NCBI RefSeq assembly: GCF_003609775.1
Contig: NZ_AP018050.1
Location: 1,054,001-1,118,000, forward strand
Length of the DNA stretch: 64,000 bases
DNA from: Prevotella melaninogenica
GTDB taxonomy: Bacteria; Bacteroidota; Bacteroidia; Bacteroidales; Bacteroidaceae
Reading direction: 5' to 3'
Position numbers and translations under genes: made by a program. Under the pieces are notes generated by a model. That model was not told the origin of the DNA and searched no databases. It saw only the letters and a program-made list of their open reading frames with translations. Positions 46,207 to 55,155 of the stretch are shown here, one piece after another; position 1 is the stretch's first letter; each line of letters begins with the position of its first letter.

Positions 46207-47034
46207 TTATTTTGCAATACGTTCCAATTCAATAGCCATTTCTTCTTGCAGCTCTTTTGCCTTTATAGCAGCAACTTCAGCATAGTCTGTACCTGTACTT
46301 GCATAGATAATACCACGTGATGAATTCACCAACAGACCACAATCCTTTGTCATTCCATACTTACAAACCTCCTGTAAGCTACCTCCCTGTGCACCAACAC
46401 CTGGTACTAAAAGGAAATGTTCTGGAGCTATACGACGAATGTCTTCAAACATCTTACCTTGTGTTGCACCTACAACGTACATGAGATTTTCGGTTGTTCC
46501 CCATTCCTGTGACTTCTTTAAGACTTTCTCAAAGAGGCGTTCACCCTGATTATCTTCAGTTAGCTGGAAGTCGTGGCTACCTTTATTACTTGTCAATGCA
46601 AGGAGGATAACCCACTTTCCATCATACTCAAGGAAAGGCTTTACGCTGTCTTCGCCCATGTATGGAGCAACGGTAACAGAGTCAAGATTATATTCTTCGA
46701 AGAAAGTCTGGGCATACATCTTAGAGGTATTGCCAATATCACCACGCTTAGCATCAGCAATGATAAAGTGGTTTGGATGGTTTTCCTTTATGTATTGAAT
46801 GGTCTTTTCAAATGCCAACATACCTTTCAAACCATAGCACTCATAGAAAGCAAGGTTTGGTTTGTAGGCTACGCAATAAGGTGCTGTTGCGTCAATGATT
46901 GCCTTGTTGAATGCAAAGATAGAATCTTCCTCATTCTTCAAGTGTGATGGTATCTTGTTAATATCAGTGTCAAGTCCCACACATAAGAATGTTTTTTTTG
47001 TGAAGATTTCGTTGATTAACTGTTGTCTGTTCAT
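46207..47034 (-). CDS. pyrF: Orotidine 5'-phosphate decarboxylase
   Basis: Last step of UMP synthesis. 275 residues, the longer type II (ThrE-like) form. Catalytic Lys in [19 protein letters not shown], substrate Asp in [17 protein letters not shown], and [15 protein letters not shown] near the end. Last gene of purM-prfA-membrane protein-pyrF on the minus strand, separated from the preceding gene by 158 bp with a long hairpin. Confidence 0.95.
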   Translation of the reverse strand: MNRQQLINEIFTKKTFLCVGLDTDINKIPSHLKNEEDSIFAFNKAIIDATAPYCVAYKPNLAFYECYGLKGMLAFEKTIQYIKENHPNHFIIADAKRGDIGNTSKMYAQTFFEEYNLDSVTVAPYMGEDSVKPFLEYDGKWVILLALTSNKGSHDFQLTEDNQGERLFEKVLKKSQEWGTTENLMYVVGATQGKMFEDIRRIAPEHFLLVPGVGAQGGSLQEVCKYGMTKDCGLLVNSSRGIIYASTGTDYAEVAAIKAKELQEEMAIELERIAK

Positions 47035-47088
47035 AAAGGTCGTCTTTTAAGAATTTATCAAAAGAGTATATTAAATGATTATCAGTAG

Positions 47089-47165
47089 TAATTTAAGGGG
47101 CGTATGGCTCTTGTGTCCGTAAGTTTTGTGTATAACAGATACACGAACCATACGCCCCTAAATTT
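47089..47165 (-). promoter_or_regulatory. Long hairpin between the membrane protein gene and pyrF
   Basis: Arms of about 17 bp (AATTTAAGGGGCGTATGG / CCATACGCCCCTAAATT, one bulge) with a nested GTGTA / TACAC. It sits 28 nt past the upstream stop and 55 nt before pyrF. No T-tract, so a read-through-tolerant element is likely. Confidence 0.65.
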
Positions 47166-47192
47166 TGATATAGCTTTTCTTGTAGTTTCTTC

Positions 47193-47699
47193 TTATAGCT
47201 GCGAAGCTTTGTTCTCTTCTGTTAGAGGTTTAGAAGTTGTGCTGCGAACCTTCCATACACCTAATAACAAACCAAGAATAGAAGCTACAAATGTAGAGAT
47301 TAACATTGTCTTATCAATTGAAACAGAAAGTGAAAGGCTGATTGCTGTACCGCCAACACATAGTAATGCTCCAATAAATGCTGCTGCAATAGCTGCAATA
47401 AACTTCTTATTTCGTGCAACTGGAGCAGTTGATGTTGCTGCAATTACGAATATAGCATACTTAGCCAGCATAACAGTACTGAGCATAATAGTACTCACAA
47501 TTTCACCCATCGGTAAATTTGAATTGATGAGTTTAACGAGCGTACCAAATCCAACCTGAACAGCAAACATTGCAATGAATGCTATTGGCAATGTGAGAAC
47601 CCATCTAAATGCTGGGCTTAACGTGCTTACAAGTCGCAAATCATAGTTGCTGTCAATGTCTAATTTGCTTTCTTTCTTTGGTTTTGTTTCTGTGTTCAT
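47193..47699 (-). CDS. Small predicted membrane protein
   Basis: 168 residues. A charged N terminus (about 1-30) is followed by four hydrophobic segments near 33-57, 70-90, 98-120 and 128-147 and a polar tail. I do not recognise the family. It lies 19 nt downstream of prfA, which suggests co-transcription. No signal of a catalytic motif is visible. Confidence 0.65.
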   Translation of the reverse strand: MNTETKPKKESKLDIDSNYDLRLVSTLSPAFRWVLTLPIAFIAMFAVQVGFGTLVKLINSNLPMGEIVSTIMLSTVMLAKYAIFVIAATSTAPVARNKKFIAAIAAAFIGALLCVGGTAISLSLSVSIDKTMLISTFVASILGLLLGVWKVRSTTSKPLTEENKASQL

Positions 47700-47718
47700 T
47701 TTTAGTTTAAATTGGTTG

Positions 47719-48831
47719 TTACAACTCTGTTTCCTTCAACTTTTCTGCATTTTCTGCTACGGTCAAAGCGTCAATCATGTCTTGGATTTCACCATTCATG
47801 AAGCCCTGAAGGTCGTGAGTTGTGAAGCCGATACGATGGTCGGTAACACGGCCCTGTGGGTAGTTATATGTACGAATCTTGGCACTACGGTCACCAGTTG
47901 ATACCAGAGTCTTACGACGGCTTGCGATGTCATCGACATACTTCTGATGCTCGTGATCATAGATGTAAGTATAAAGACGGCTCAATGCGCGCTCCTTATT
48001 CTTTGGCTGATCACGTGTTTCGGTACACTCGATAAGGATTTCTTCAACCTCACCCGTGTTAGGATTCTTCCATGGATAGCGCAGACGTACACCAGATTCA
48101 ACCTTATTTACATTCTGACCACCAGCACCACTTGAACGGAATGTGTCCCACTTGATATCGCCTTCGTTGATATTTACTTCGAACTTATCAGCCTCTGGCA
48201 ATACGGCTACTGTCGCAGCGGATGTGTGCATACGACCTTGTGTCTCGGTGGCAGGTACACGTTGTACACGATGAACACCTGACTCATACTTTAATGTACC
48301 ATAGACATTATCACCCTCAACGGCAAAGTCAATCTCCTTGAAACCACCTGCAGTACCTTCCGATACGGCTGTGATAGAGAGTTTCCAGCCCTTCTTGTCA
48401 CAATAGCGTTTGTACATATTGAAGAGATCACCAGCAAAGAGTGCAGCTTCATCACCACCAGCACCACCACGAATCTCCATTTGAACATTCTTAGCATCCT
48501 CTGGATCCTTTGGTACAAGCAACAACTTGATTTCCTCTTCGAGTGCTGGTTGAAGCGCTTCGTTCTCTGATAACTCCTCACGTGCCATCTCTTTCATCTC
48601 TGCATCACTCTCATTAGCAATGATATCCTTTGCCTCTTTGATAGTGGTAAGACAATTAATATAACGGCGACGAGCATCCATAATGTCGCCAAGGTCTTTA
48701 TATTCCTTTGTCAGCTTCACATAACGTGACTGATCAGCAATGACATTAGGATCAGTTATAAGTGTTGATACTTCTTCATAACGGGCCTCAAGTCCGTCGA
48801 GTTTTTGTAATATATTGTTGTTATCTATCAT
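47719..48831 (-). CDS. prfA: Peptide chain release factor 1
   Basis: Recognises UAA and UAG and triggers peptide release on the ribosome. 370 residues; GGQ motif in SSGAGGQNVNKVESG (near 235) and the codon-specifying PAT region RVPATETQGRMHTS. The long helical N terminus is normal. The gene follows purM (136-bp gap), and pyrF comes later on the strand. Confidence 0.97.
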   Translation of the reverse strand: MIDNNNILQKLDGLEARYEEVSTLITDPNVIADQSRYVKLTKEYKDLGDIMDARRRYINCLTTIKEAKDIIANESDAEMKEMAREELSENEALQPALEEEIKLLLVPKDPEDAKNVQMEIRGGAGGDEAALFAGDLFNMYKRYCDKKGWKLSITAVSEGTAGGFKEIDFAVEGDNVYGTLKYESGVHRVQRVPATETQGRMHTSAATVAVLPEADKFEVNINEGDIKWDTFRSSGAGGQNVNKVESGVRLRYPWKNPNTGEVEEILIECTETRDQPKNKERALSRLYTYIYDHEHQKYVDDIASRRKTLVSTGDRSAKIRTYNYPQGRVTDHRIGFTTHDLQGFMNGEIQDMIDALTVAENAEKLKETEL

Positions 48832-48967
48832 AATCTTTTAGTTAAATTTATAACCTATCGTTCAACATCCACAATCAGAAATAATCTGATACATGAAGAA
48901 TCCTATTCTCATGTTAGGAGAATAATATTTTCCTAATTGTAAATTCTGAATTTACAGTTGTGAATTA

Positions 48968-50131
48968 TCAATATTCAAATGTACCAAACTCGCTCTTAAT
49001 CGTCAAGCTGCGCTTGCCTTCTTCGATGTGTCCGACAATCTGTGCATCGATGTTGAACTCCTTGCTGATGGCAATAACCTGCTCAGTAACCTCTGGACGA
49101 ACGTAGATTTCCATGCGATGTCCCATGTTGAAGACCTGATACATCTCCTTCCAGTCTGTACCGCTACACTCCTTGATAGCACGGAAGAGTGGAGGTACTG
49201 GGAACATATTGTCTTTGACGACACGGCAATTCTCATTTACGAAGTGTAGTACTTTAGTTTGTGCACCACCTGTACAATGTACCATACCATGAACCTCTGG
49301 ACGCAATTCGTCTAATAATCGCTTGATAACAGGAGCGTAAGTACGAGTAGGAGAGAGTACCAACTCACCTGCATTGATAGGACTTCCCTCAACAGCATCG
49401 GTTAGTTTATACTTACCACTGTACACTAAATCTTCTGGTACAGCGTGGTCATAACTCTCTGGATAGTTCTCGGCAAGATATTTAGCAAATACATCATGGC
49501 GTGCAGAAGTCAGACCATTGCTTCCCATACCACCATTATAGCGTGTCTCGTATGTCGCCTGACCAGTAGATGAAAGACCTACTATCACATCGCCTGGACG
49601 GATGTTTGCATTGTCAATAACATCTTCACGGCGCATACGGCAGGTAACAGTAGAATCTACGATAATCGTACGAACAAGGTCACCGACATCAGCTGTCTCA
49701 CCACCAGTAGGGTAGATGCCGATGCCCATCTTGCGCATATCAGCCAAGAGCTCGTCAGTACCATTGATGATAGCAGAGATAACCTCGCCTGGTACAAGCA
49801 TCTTATTACGACCAATGGTTGAGCTAACAAGGATGTTGTCTACTGCACCCACACAGAGCAAGTCGTCCGTATTCATTACGATAGCATCCTGTGCAATACC
49901 ACGCCATACGCTAAGGTCGCCTGTTTCCTTCCAATACATGTAAGCCAAGGCAGACTTTGTGCCAGCACCATCAGCGTGCATAATGTTGCAATACTCTGGG
50001 TCTCCACCAAGAATATCAGGGATAATCTTACAGAAAGCCTGTGGGTAAAGACCTTTGTCAATGTTCTTGATGGCATTATGCACATCTTCCTTAGCAGCAC
50101 TTACGCCGCGCATCATGTATCTGTTGTTCAT
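48968..50131 (-). CDS. purM: Phosphoribosylformylglycinamidine cyclo-ligase
   Basis: AIR synthetase of purine synthesis. 387 residues, the usual Bacteroidota length. Motifs: MMRGVSAAKEDVHNAIKNID (6-25), MHADGAGTKSALAY, IYPTGGETADVGDLV and VHGMVHCTGGAQ. A promoter box lies 24 nt upstream of the ATG. It heads purM-prfA-membrane protein-pyrF, so purine and pyrimidine genes share one transcript unit. Confidence 0.95.
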   Translation of the reverse strand: MNNRYMMRGVSAAKEDVHNAIKNIDKGLYPQAFCKIIPDILGGDPEYCNIMHADGAGTKSALAYMYWKETGDLSVWRGIAQDAIVMNTDDLLCVGAVDNILVSSTIGRNKMLVPGEVISAIINGTDELLADMRKMGIGIYPTGGETADVGDLVRTIIVDSTVTCRMRREDVIDNANIRPGDVIVGLSSTGQATYETRYNGGMGSNGLTSARHDVFAKYLAENYPESYDHAVPEDLVYSGKYKLTDAVEGSPINAGELVLSPTRTYAPVIKRLLDELRPEVHGMVHCTGGAQTKVLHFVNENCRVVKDNMFPVPPLFRAIKECSGTDWKEMYQVFNMGHRMEIYVRPEVTEQVIAISKEFNIDAQIVGHIEEGKRSLTIKSEFGTFEY

Positions 50132-50154
50132 ATCTTAAAAGGAGTTTTCTTGTG

Positions 50155-50162
50155 CAAAGGTA
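50155..50162 (-). promoter_or_regulatory. -7 promoter element of the purM operon
   Basis: TACCTTTG, 23 nt before the purM ATG. No clear -33 box. Confidence 0.55.
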
Positions 50163-50389
50163 GCTAATATTTGTTGATTATCAGTTGAATTAAAGCATAA
50201 ATTTCAGCTAAAAGAGGGCTTTTATTGCTTGAAAAATATGTTGCCGACTTTTATAGTTGTTTTGAACTTCTATCGTAGATAGATATTATCTTATTGTCTG
50301 TGTTGACTAATTAGTGTTTTTTGTTGGTAATGGAGGTTGCAAGTTAATATAGTTTTGTGTGTAAAAGATAGTATTCTTTTTCTCGAGTC

Positions 50390-50575
50390 AAAGTCTTGAT
50401 TGTAAAAAATAATTTGTATGTGAGATGCCGATAGATGCTCTTTTGGCTTTGAAAAGACGCCCTTTTGGCTTGCAAAAGATGCCCTTTTGAGGTCTTACTA
50501 ACGCCCTTTAAGAAGCTAATTAAGCATCTTTTGAAATAGTGGTTTGTAATGGTTTGATTATTAGTTGATTATAGC
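50390..50575 (+). repeat. Interspersed repeat family A, copy 6
   Basis: Lies in the 664-base gap between purM and kdsB, both on the minus strand. Modules: GATGCTCTTTTGGC, TTTGAAAAGACGCCCTTTTGG, CTTGCAAAAGATGCCC, CTTACTAACGCCC and CTAATTAAGCATCTTTTGA. The extra CTCTTTTGGC module makes it one of the longer copies. Other parts of the gap hold the kdsB terminator and AT-rich sequence. Confidence 0.8.
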
Positions 50576-50685
50576 GGTGAAGGTTAAGGTGCTTTTAGGC
50601 CGTTATTTAAGATAAAATTAGGCTGTGTTTTGTAATAAAATTTCCTTTGCATGCGCCCATGCTTTAGCCATCTTTATTTGTGTTA

Positions 50686-50730
50686 TTTTGTCCGAACGTG
50701 TCTAACAAATTAAGCAACGTTCGGACAAAA
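50686..50730 (-). terminator. Terminator after kdsB
   Basis: Perfect arms TTTTGTCCGAACGT / ACGTTCGGACAAAA with a 17-nt loop, 65 nt past the kdsB stop. Confidence 0.75.
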
Positions 50731-50795
50731 GTATTTGATATGGTTTTTAGATGGATTGGACTGAAGTTTGTTTCTTATGCTTTTAGCCTATGTTT

Positions 50796-51536
50796 TTATA
50801 GGTTATTTAATTTTTCTTCAGCTCGCTGAAGGTCTTCTGGTGTATCAATACCAATGGTTTCAACATCCGTAAGACCTACCTTTATTTTATATCCGTTCTG
50901 TAACCAGCGTAGCTGTTCAAGACTTTCTGCTAATTCAAGTGGTGATTGTGGGAGACGACTTACTTCACGAAGTACTTCTGTGCGGTAAGCATAGAGTCCA
51001 ATATGTTTGAGGAATGGGAAATTCGAAAGCCATTCTTCGCTCTCCTTACCACGTACAAACGGAATGACTGAGCGAGAGAAATAAAGTGCATAGCCATCGT
51101 TGTCGAGTACAATCTTAGGTGAATTAGGATTCTCTACAGCCTCCATTGACTCAAAAGGTTTGCCGAGTGTTGCAATCTGTGTACGTGGGTCGTCAAAACA
51201 CTGCATAACAGTTTCAAGCTGACTTTTCTGTATGAAAGGTTCATCGCCTTGTATGTTGATAACGATATCAAAGTCTCCCCCCACTTTGTCGAGTGCTTCG
51301 CAGATTCTGTCTGTGCCACTCTGATGGTCGGTGCGAGTCATTATTGCCTTACCGCCAAACGACTCTACAGCATCGTAGATACGCTGGTCGTCTGTAGCAA
51401 CAAATACATCTTCCATTATGCTACTTACTTGTCTGTAAACATGTTCTATTACAGCTTTTCCTCCAAGTATTGCTAAAGGTTTGCCAGGAAAGCGTGAAGA
51501 GCTATAGCGAGCAGGGATAATTCCAATAAATTTCAT
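50796..51536 (-). CDS. kdsB: 3-deoxy-manno-octulosonate cytidylyltransferase (CMP-Kdo synthetase)
   Basis: Activates Kdo with CTP for lipopolysaccharide core synthesis. 246 residues; IIPARYSSSRFPGKPL (5-20), VFVATDDQRIYDAV, and VINIQGDEPFIQ fit the family. It is divergent from an operon containing kdsC, giving two Kdo enzymes side by side. Single gene with its own stem-loop. Confidence 0.95.
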   Translation of the reverse strand: MKFIGIIPARYSSSRFPGKPLAILGGKAVIEHVYRQVSSIMEDVFVATDDQRIYDAVESFGGKAIMTRTDHQSGTDRICEALDKVGGDFDIVINIQGDEPFIQKSQLETVMQCFDDPRTQIATLGKPFESMEAVENPNSPKIVLDNDGYALYFSRSVIPFVRGKESEEWLSNFPFLKHIGLYAYRTEVLREVSRLPQSPLELAESLEQLRWLQNGYKIKVGLTDVETIGIDTPEDLQRAEEKLNNL

Positions 51537-51667
51537 ACGTGTTTCTATCTGTTTAAGTTTAATATACTACTGGTTTAATGTGCCAGTATGCGCAAAAGTA
51601 GTAAATCTTTATTAAAAAGGCGATGACTTCCCGACATATTTCCTTTAAAATTATTAAATTTGTTGGC

Positions 51668-52465
51668 ATGATGAAGGTTACATTGATTGGTGCTGGTAAT
51701 CTTGCCACACAGTTGGGTAAATCGTTGAAGAAGACTGGTGTCACTATCAGTCAAGTGTATAGTCGTACTGAAGAGTCTGCCCGAACGTTAGGTGAATTGC
51801 TTGAGGCAGAGTGGCTAACAGATATAAAAGCACTTCGCGATGAAGCTGATGTTTATATCTTCTCAGTGAAAGATAGTGCTCTCAGTGAACTGATTACAGA
51901 GGTCTGTAAGGGTAGGGGAGATAAGCTTTTTCTCCATACAGCAGGCTCAATGCCAATGAGTTGTTTTGAAGGAAAGGCACTACATTATGGTGTGTTTTAC
52001 CCTATGCAGACATTTTCTAAGGCGAAGGATGTATGTTTTGAGAATATACCAGTGTTTATTGAAGGTGATTCAGCAGAAACAGCAGAGGTTATTAGAAGTC
52101 TTGCCAATAAACTATCTCAGCGTGTGATAAGGCTGTCTTCTGCAGATAGAAAGTATCTACATTTAGCTGCTGTTTGGGCTTGTAACTTTACAAATTACTG
52201 TTATACGGTAGCTTCTGATATTCTCAGTGAGCATGGTATACCATTCGACGTGATGTTGCCATTGATTAATGAGACAACAGAGAAGATACAGAATATTAGT
52301 CCTAAGGAGGCGCAGACTGGACCTGCGGTGCGTGGAGATAAGAATGTTATGAGTCAACAATTGGAGTTGATGAGTGATAGAACGGATTTACAAGAGCTTT
52401 ATAAAATGCTTTCAAAGGGTATTAATCCACTCTTGGAAGGTTCTACTTTAGATAAAATAGATTAA
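51668..52465 (+). CDS. Rossmann-fold DUF2520 protein (oxidoreductase-like)
   Basis: 265 residues from the ATG at 51668 (the next codon is also ATG). N-terminal Rossmann motif VTLIGAGNLATQLGKSL (4-20), similar to F420-dependent NADP reductase and pyrroline-5-carboxylate reductase folds, and a helical C-terminal DUF2520 domain (LHLAAVWACNFTNYCYTVA, GPAVRGDKNVM). The substrate is unknown. First gene of a same-strand set with kdsC, maf and rlmH, an order I recall from other Bacteroidota. Confidence 0.83.
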   Translation: MMKVTLIGAGNLATQLGKSLKKTGVTISQVYSRTEESARTLGELLEAEWLTDIKALRDEADVYIFSVKDSALSELITEVCKGRGDKLFLHTAGSMPMSCFEGKALHYGVFYPMQTFSKAKDVCFENIPVFIEGDSAETAEVIRSLANKLSQRVIRLSSADRKYLHLAAVWACNFTNYCYTVASDILSEHGIPFDVMLPLINETTEKIQNISPKEAQTGPAVRGDKNVMSQQLELMSDRTDLQELYKMLSKGINPLLEGSTLDKID

Positions 52466-52540
52466 TAATATACTCTAATAAGTAAGTATAATTGATTGTA
52501 TTATAGCTGATTATAATATTAATTGAATGTTTATAATGAT

Positions 52541-53059
52541 ATGATAAACTACGATTTAAAGAAGATAAAGGCTGTTGTCTTTGATGTTGATGGTGTATTG
52601 TCTGCTTCTACTATTCAAATGGATGATAAGGGAGAGCCACTTCGCACGATTAATATCAAAGATGGTTATGCTATACAACTGGCTGTAAAACATGGATTAC
52701 AGCTTGCTATTATGACGGGTGGACATAATGAGAATATCCGTTTTCGTTATGAATACCTTGGCGTTAAGGATGTTTATATTAGCTGTTCGGTAAAGATACG
52801 CACTTGGGAAGAGTTCCTTAAGAAGTATGATTTGAAGGAAGATGAGATCATTTACGTTGGTGATGACATCCCAGATTATGAAGTGATGAAACGTGCTGGC
52901 TGCCCTTGTTGTCCAAAAGATGCTTGTGCAGAAATCAAAGAGATATCAACCTATATCAGTGATTGTAAGGGGGGATATGGCGTTGCACGTGATATTCTTG
53001 AGCAGGTGATGAAGGCGCAAGGGAAATGGGTGTTGAATGAAAAGGCCTTTGGTTGGTAA
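52541..53059 (+). CDS. kdsC: Kdo-8-phosphate phosphatase, KdsC-type HAD protein
   Basis: 172 residues from the ATG at 52541 (a TTG at 52523 is possible but less likely). Capless HAD of the KdsC type: motif I VFDVDGVLS with nucleophile Asp, motif II IMTGGHNENIRFR, then KYDLKEDEIIYVGDDIPDYE with the last acidic pair. It removes phosphate from Kdo-8-P before activation by KdsB, whose gene lies divergently 1.1 kb away. maf follows after 11 nt. Confidence 0.86.
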   Translation: MINYDLKKIKAVVFDVDGVLSASTIQMDDKGEPLRTINIKDGYAIQLAVKHGLQLAIMTGGHNENIRFRYEYLGVKDVYISCSVKIRTWEEFLKKYDLKEDEIIYVGDDIPDYEVMKRAGCPCCPKDACAEIKEISTYISDCKGGYGVARDILEQVMKAQGKWVLNEKAFGW

Positions 53060-53070
53060 ATTGTAAAATA

Positions 53071-53634
53071 ATGAAGCATATTATACTTGCGAGTAATTCG
53101 CCTCGTAGACGAGAACTTTTAGCAGGGTTGGACTTGGAGTTTGAGGTAAAAGTACTGCCTAATATTGATGAGTCTTATCCTGATAATCTACCTGCTGCTG
53201 AAGTAGCGGGCTATATTTCTCGTGAGAAGGCAGCCCCCTATCGTGCCTTGATAGGGGAGGGCGACCTTGTTATTACGGCTGATACGGTGGTAATAGTTGG
53301 AGATGAAGTACTTGGAAAGCCTAAGGATGCGGAGGATGCACGTCGTATGCTTCAGCTTATCAGCGGTAGAACGCATCAGGTTATTACGGGTGTTTGTTTG
53401 TTAACAAGTGATAAGGAACATGCTTTTTCAGTGACAACTGACGTTACTTTCAAGCAGCTTTCAGAGGATGAAATTAACTATTATATTGAGCATTACAAGC
53501 CTTTCGATAAAGCAGGAGCTTATGGTATTCAGGAATGGATTGGCTATGTTGGAGTTACATCAATCAACGGTAGCTATTTTAATGTTATGGGATTGCCTGT
53601 GCAAAGACTGTGGGAAGAAATAAAGAAGTTGTAA
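53071..53634 (+). CDS. maf: Maf-like nucleotide pyrophosphatase
   Basis: 187 residues from the ATG at 53071. Family motifs: ILASNSPRRRELLAGL (4-19), ITADTVVIVGDEVLGKP with the catalytic Asp, and GAYGIQEWIGYVGVTSINGS. It likely hydrolyses dTTP, UTP or modified nucleotides and limits their incorporation. Third gene of the four-gene set; rlmH starts one nucleotide after its stop. Confidence 0.92.
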   Translation: MKHIILASNSPRRRELLAGLDLEFEVKVLPNIDESYPDNLPAAEVAGYISREKAAPYRALIGEGDLVITADTVVIVGDEVLGKPKDAEDARRMLQLISGRTHQVITGVCLLTSDKEHAFSVTTDVTFKQLSEDEINYYIEHYKPFDKAGAYGIQEWIGYVGVTSINGSYFNVMGLPVQRLWEEIKKL

Positions 53635-53635
53635 T

Positions 53636-54106
53636 ATGAAAACAATTCTCATCCTTGTAGGGAAAACGCAGAGTAAGATATTTAAGGTTGGTATAGATGA
53701 TTATGTCAGTCGTATTGAGCATTATATGCCATTTAGTATTACTACAATCCCAGAATTAAAAAATACGAAAAGCCTTTCTGAAGATCAACAAAAACAAAAG
53801 GAAGGTGAATTGATTTTGAAAGAAATTCAGCCTTCTGATACGGTCGTATTGTTAGATGAACATGGTGCAGAATTTCGTTCTGTTGAATATGCTAATTGGC
53901 TGAAACAAAAACAAAACACGGCTCGTCGACTTGTTTTTATTATTGGTGGACCGTATGGTTTTTCCTCAGATGTTTATGCACGTGCCAATGAAAAAATCTC
54001 ATTATCACGTATGACTTTCTCGCATCAGATGGTCAGACTCATCTTTACAGAGCAACTTTATCGTGCTTGTACAATTATTAAAGGTGAACCATATCACCAT
54101 GAGTAA
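53636..54106 (+). CDS. rlmH: 23S rRNA pseudouridine-1915 N3-methyltransferase
   Basis: Methylates pseudouridine 1915 in helix 69 of 23S rRNA using SAM. 156 residues of the SPOUT fold; LLDEHGAEFRSVEYANWL, VFIIGGPYGFSSDVY and the late LSRMTFSHQMVRLIFTEQLY are characteristic. Last gene of the DUF2520-kdsC-maf-rlmH set. Confidence 0.96.
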   Translation: MKTILILVGKTQSKIFKVGIDDYVSRIEHYMPFSITTIPELKNTKSLSEDQQKQKEGELILKEIQPSDTVVLLDEHGAEFRSVEYANWLKQKQNTARRLVFIIGGPYGFSSDVYARANEKISLSRMTFSHQMVRLIFTEQLYRACTIIKGEPYHHE

Positions 54107-54139
54107 TTTCTAATTTACCAACTTTATTCAATGTTTTTA

Positions 54140-54205
54140 CGTCCAGCACACATGGTGTTTACCAACAACACTATGTGTGCTGAGCGTTAACACAGAACGT
54201 GTTTG
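54140..54205 (+). repeat. Interspersed repeat family B, copy 3
   Basis: Between convergent rlmH and the HAD phosphatase gene. Modules CAGCACACATGGTGTT, CAACACTATGTGTGCTGAG and TAACACAGAACGTGTT, 22 nt apart; GGTAGTTATGATAAAT follows, similar to the flank of copy 1. Confidence 0.72.
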
Positions 54206-54352
54206 TTGTTCCTAAGATAATGGTAGTTATGATAAATAGGTTTTTGTAAACCCTATTAGTATTCTTTTCTAAAGTAGATAAATATAAAAAAGAATTACTA
54301 TATTTGAAGTTCTTTTGACTTCATATATAGCAAGTAAGGATAAGTTACTATA

Positions 54353-54997
54353 TTAATCATAGAGAATGTCTGTTGGTTTGTCTACAAATATAGTCCCGCC
54401 ATGCTGTATCAAGAAATCTTTATCACGAAAACCCCAAAGTACACTGATACATGGTAATCCGCAGTTTTTGGCTGTCATTATGTCTACATCACTGTCACCA
54501 ATATACACAGCACCTTCCTTTGATACGCCCAATTGCCGAAGAGCCTCTAACACGGTGTCTGGTGCTGGCTTCTTTCTAATAGTTTCGCGCTCTCCTATTG
54601 CGACCTCTATTGTGTCAGGAAAGAAATGTTTTGCAAGGTCTTGTGTTGCTGCATAGAACTTATTACTCACAATAGCAAGTTTCTTGCCGTGATGCTTTAA
54701 TTCGCTTAATAACTCTGGAATACCTTCGTATGAGCAGGTTGTGTCAAGGTTATGCTCCATATAATGTTCACGAAACTTGGCGTATGTCTCCTTAAATTTA
54801 GGGTTATTACTACCATTAGGAATAGCCCGTTCCATGAGTAGTTTTACTCCATTTCCCACAAACATACGTATTTCTTCTATTGTTCGTTCTGGCATTCCAG
54901 CCCAGCGAAGTGCGTAATTTGTACTTGCAGCTAAGTCGTTTAATGTACTTAGCAGCGTACCATCTAAATCAAAGATATATGTATCAAATTCTTTCAT
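54353..54997 (-). CDS. HAD phosphatase, phosphoglycolate phosphatase-like
   Basis: 214 residues from the ATG at 54997, which gives the standard start MKEFDTYIFDLDGTLL. Motif I FDLDGTLLSTL, a helical C1 cap (about 20-85, ending near HNLDTTCSYEGIPELL), motif II IVSNK, and motif III/IV region KKPAPDTVLEA and VYIGDSDVDIMTAKN. The Gph-like family acts on phosphoglycolate or other small phosphate esters. Single gene between repeat B copy 3 and mltG. Confidence 0.87.
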   Translation of the reverse strand: MKEFDTYIFDLDGTLLSTLNDLAASTNYALRWAGMPERTIEEIRMFVGNGVKLLMERAIPNGSNNPKFKETYAKFREHYMEHNLDTTCSYEGIPELLSELKHHGKKLAIVSNKFYAATQDLAKHFFPDTIEVAIGERETIRKKPAPDTVLEALRQLGVSKEGAVYIGDSDVDIMTAKNCGLPCISVLWGFRDKDFLIQHGGTIFVDKPTDILYD

Positions 54998-55121
54998 TAT
55001 CCTTTTGTTTACCTCAGACAAAAGTACACAATTATACAGACAATGGCTTATCTTTTCTCTTAAATTTCAAAAAAGTATAATCAAAGTCGCATGTCATTGC
55101 TCGTTTTGTACTTTAAAATTG

Positions 55122-55129
55122 TACCTTTG
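55122..55129 (+). promoter_or_regulatory. -7 promoter element of mltG
   Basis: TACCTTTG, 26 nt before the ATG at 55156. Confidence 0.55.
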
Positions 55130-55155
55130 CATTTCAGAATTATAAAGTAAAGACG

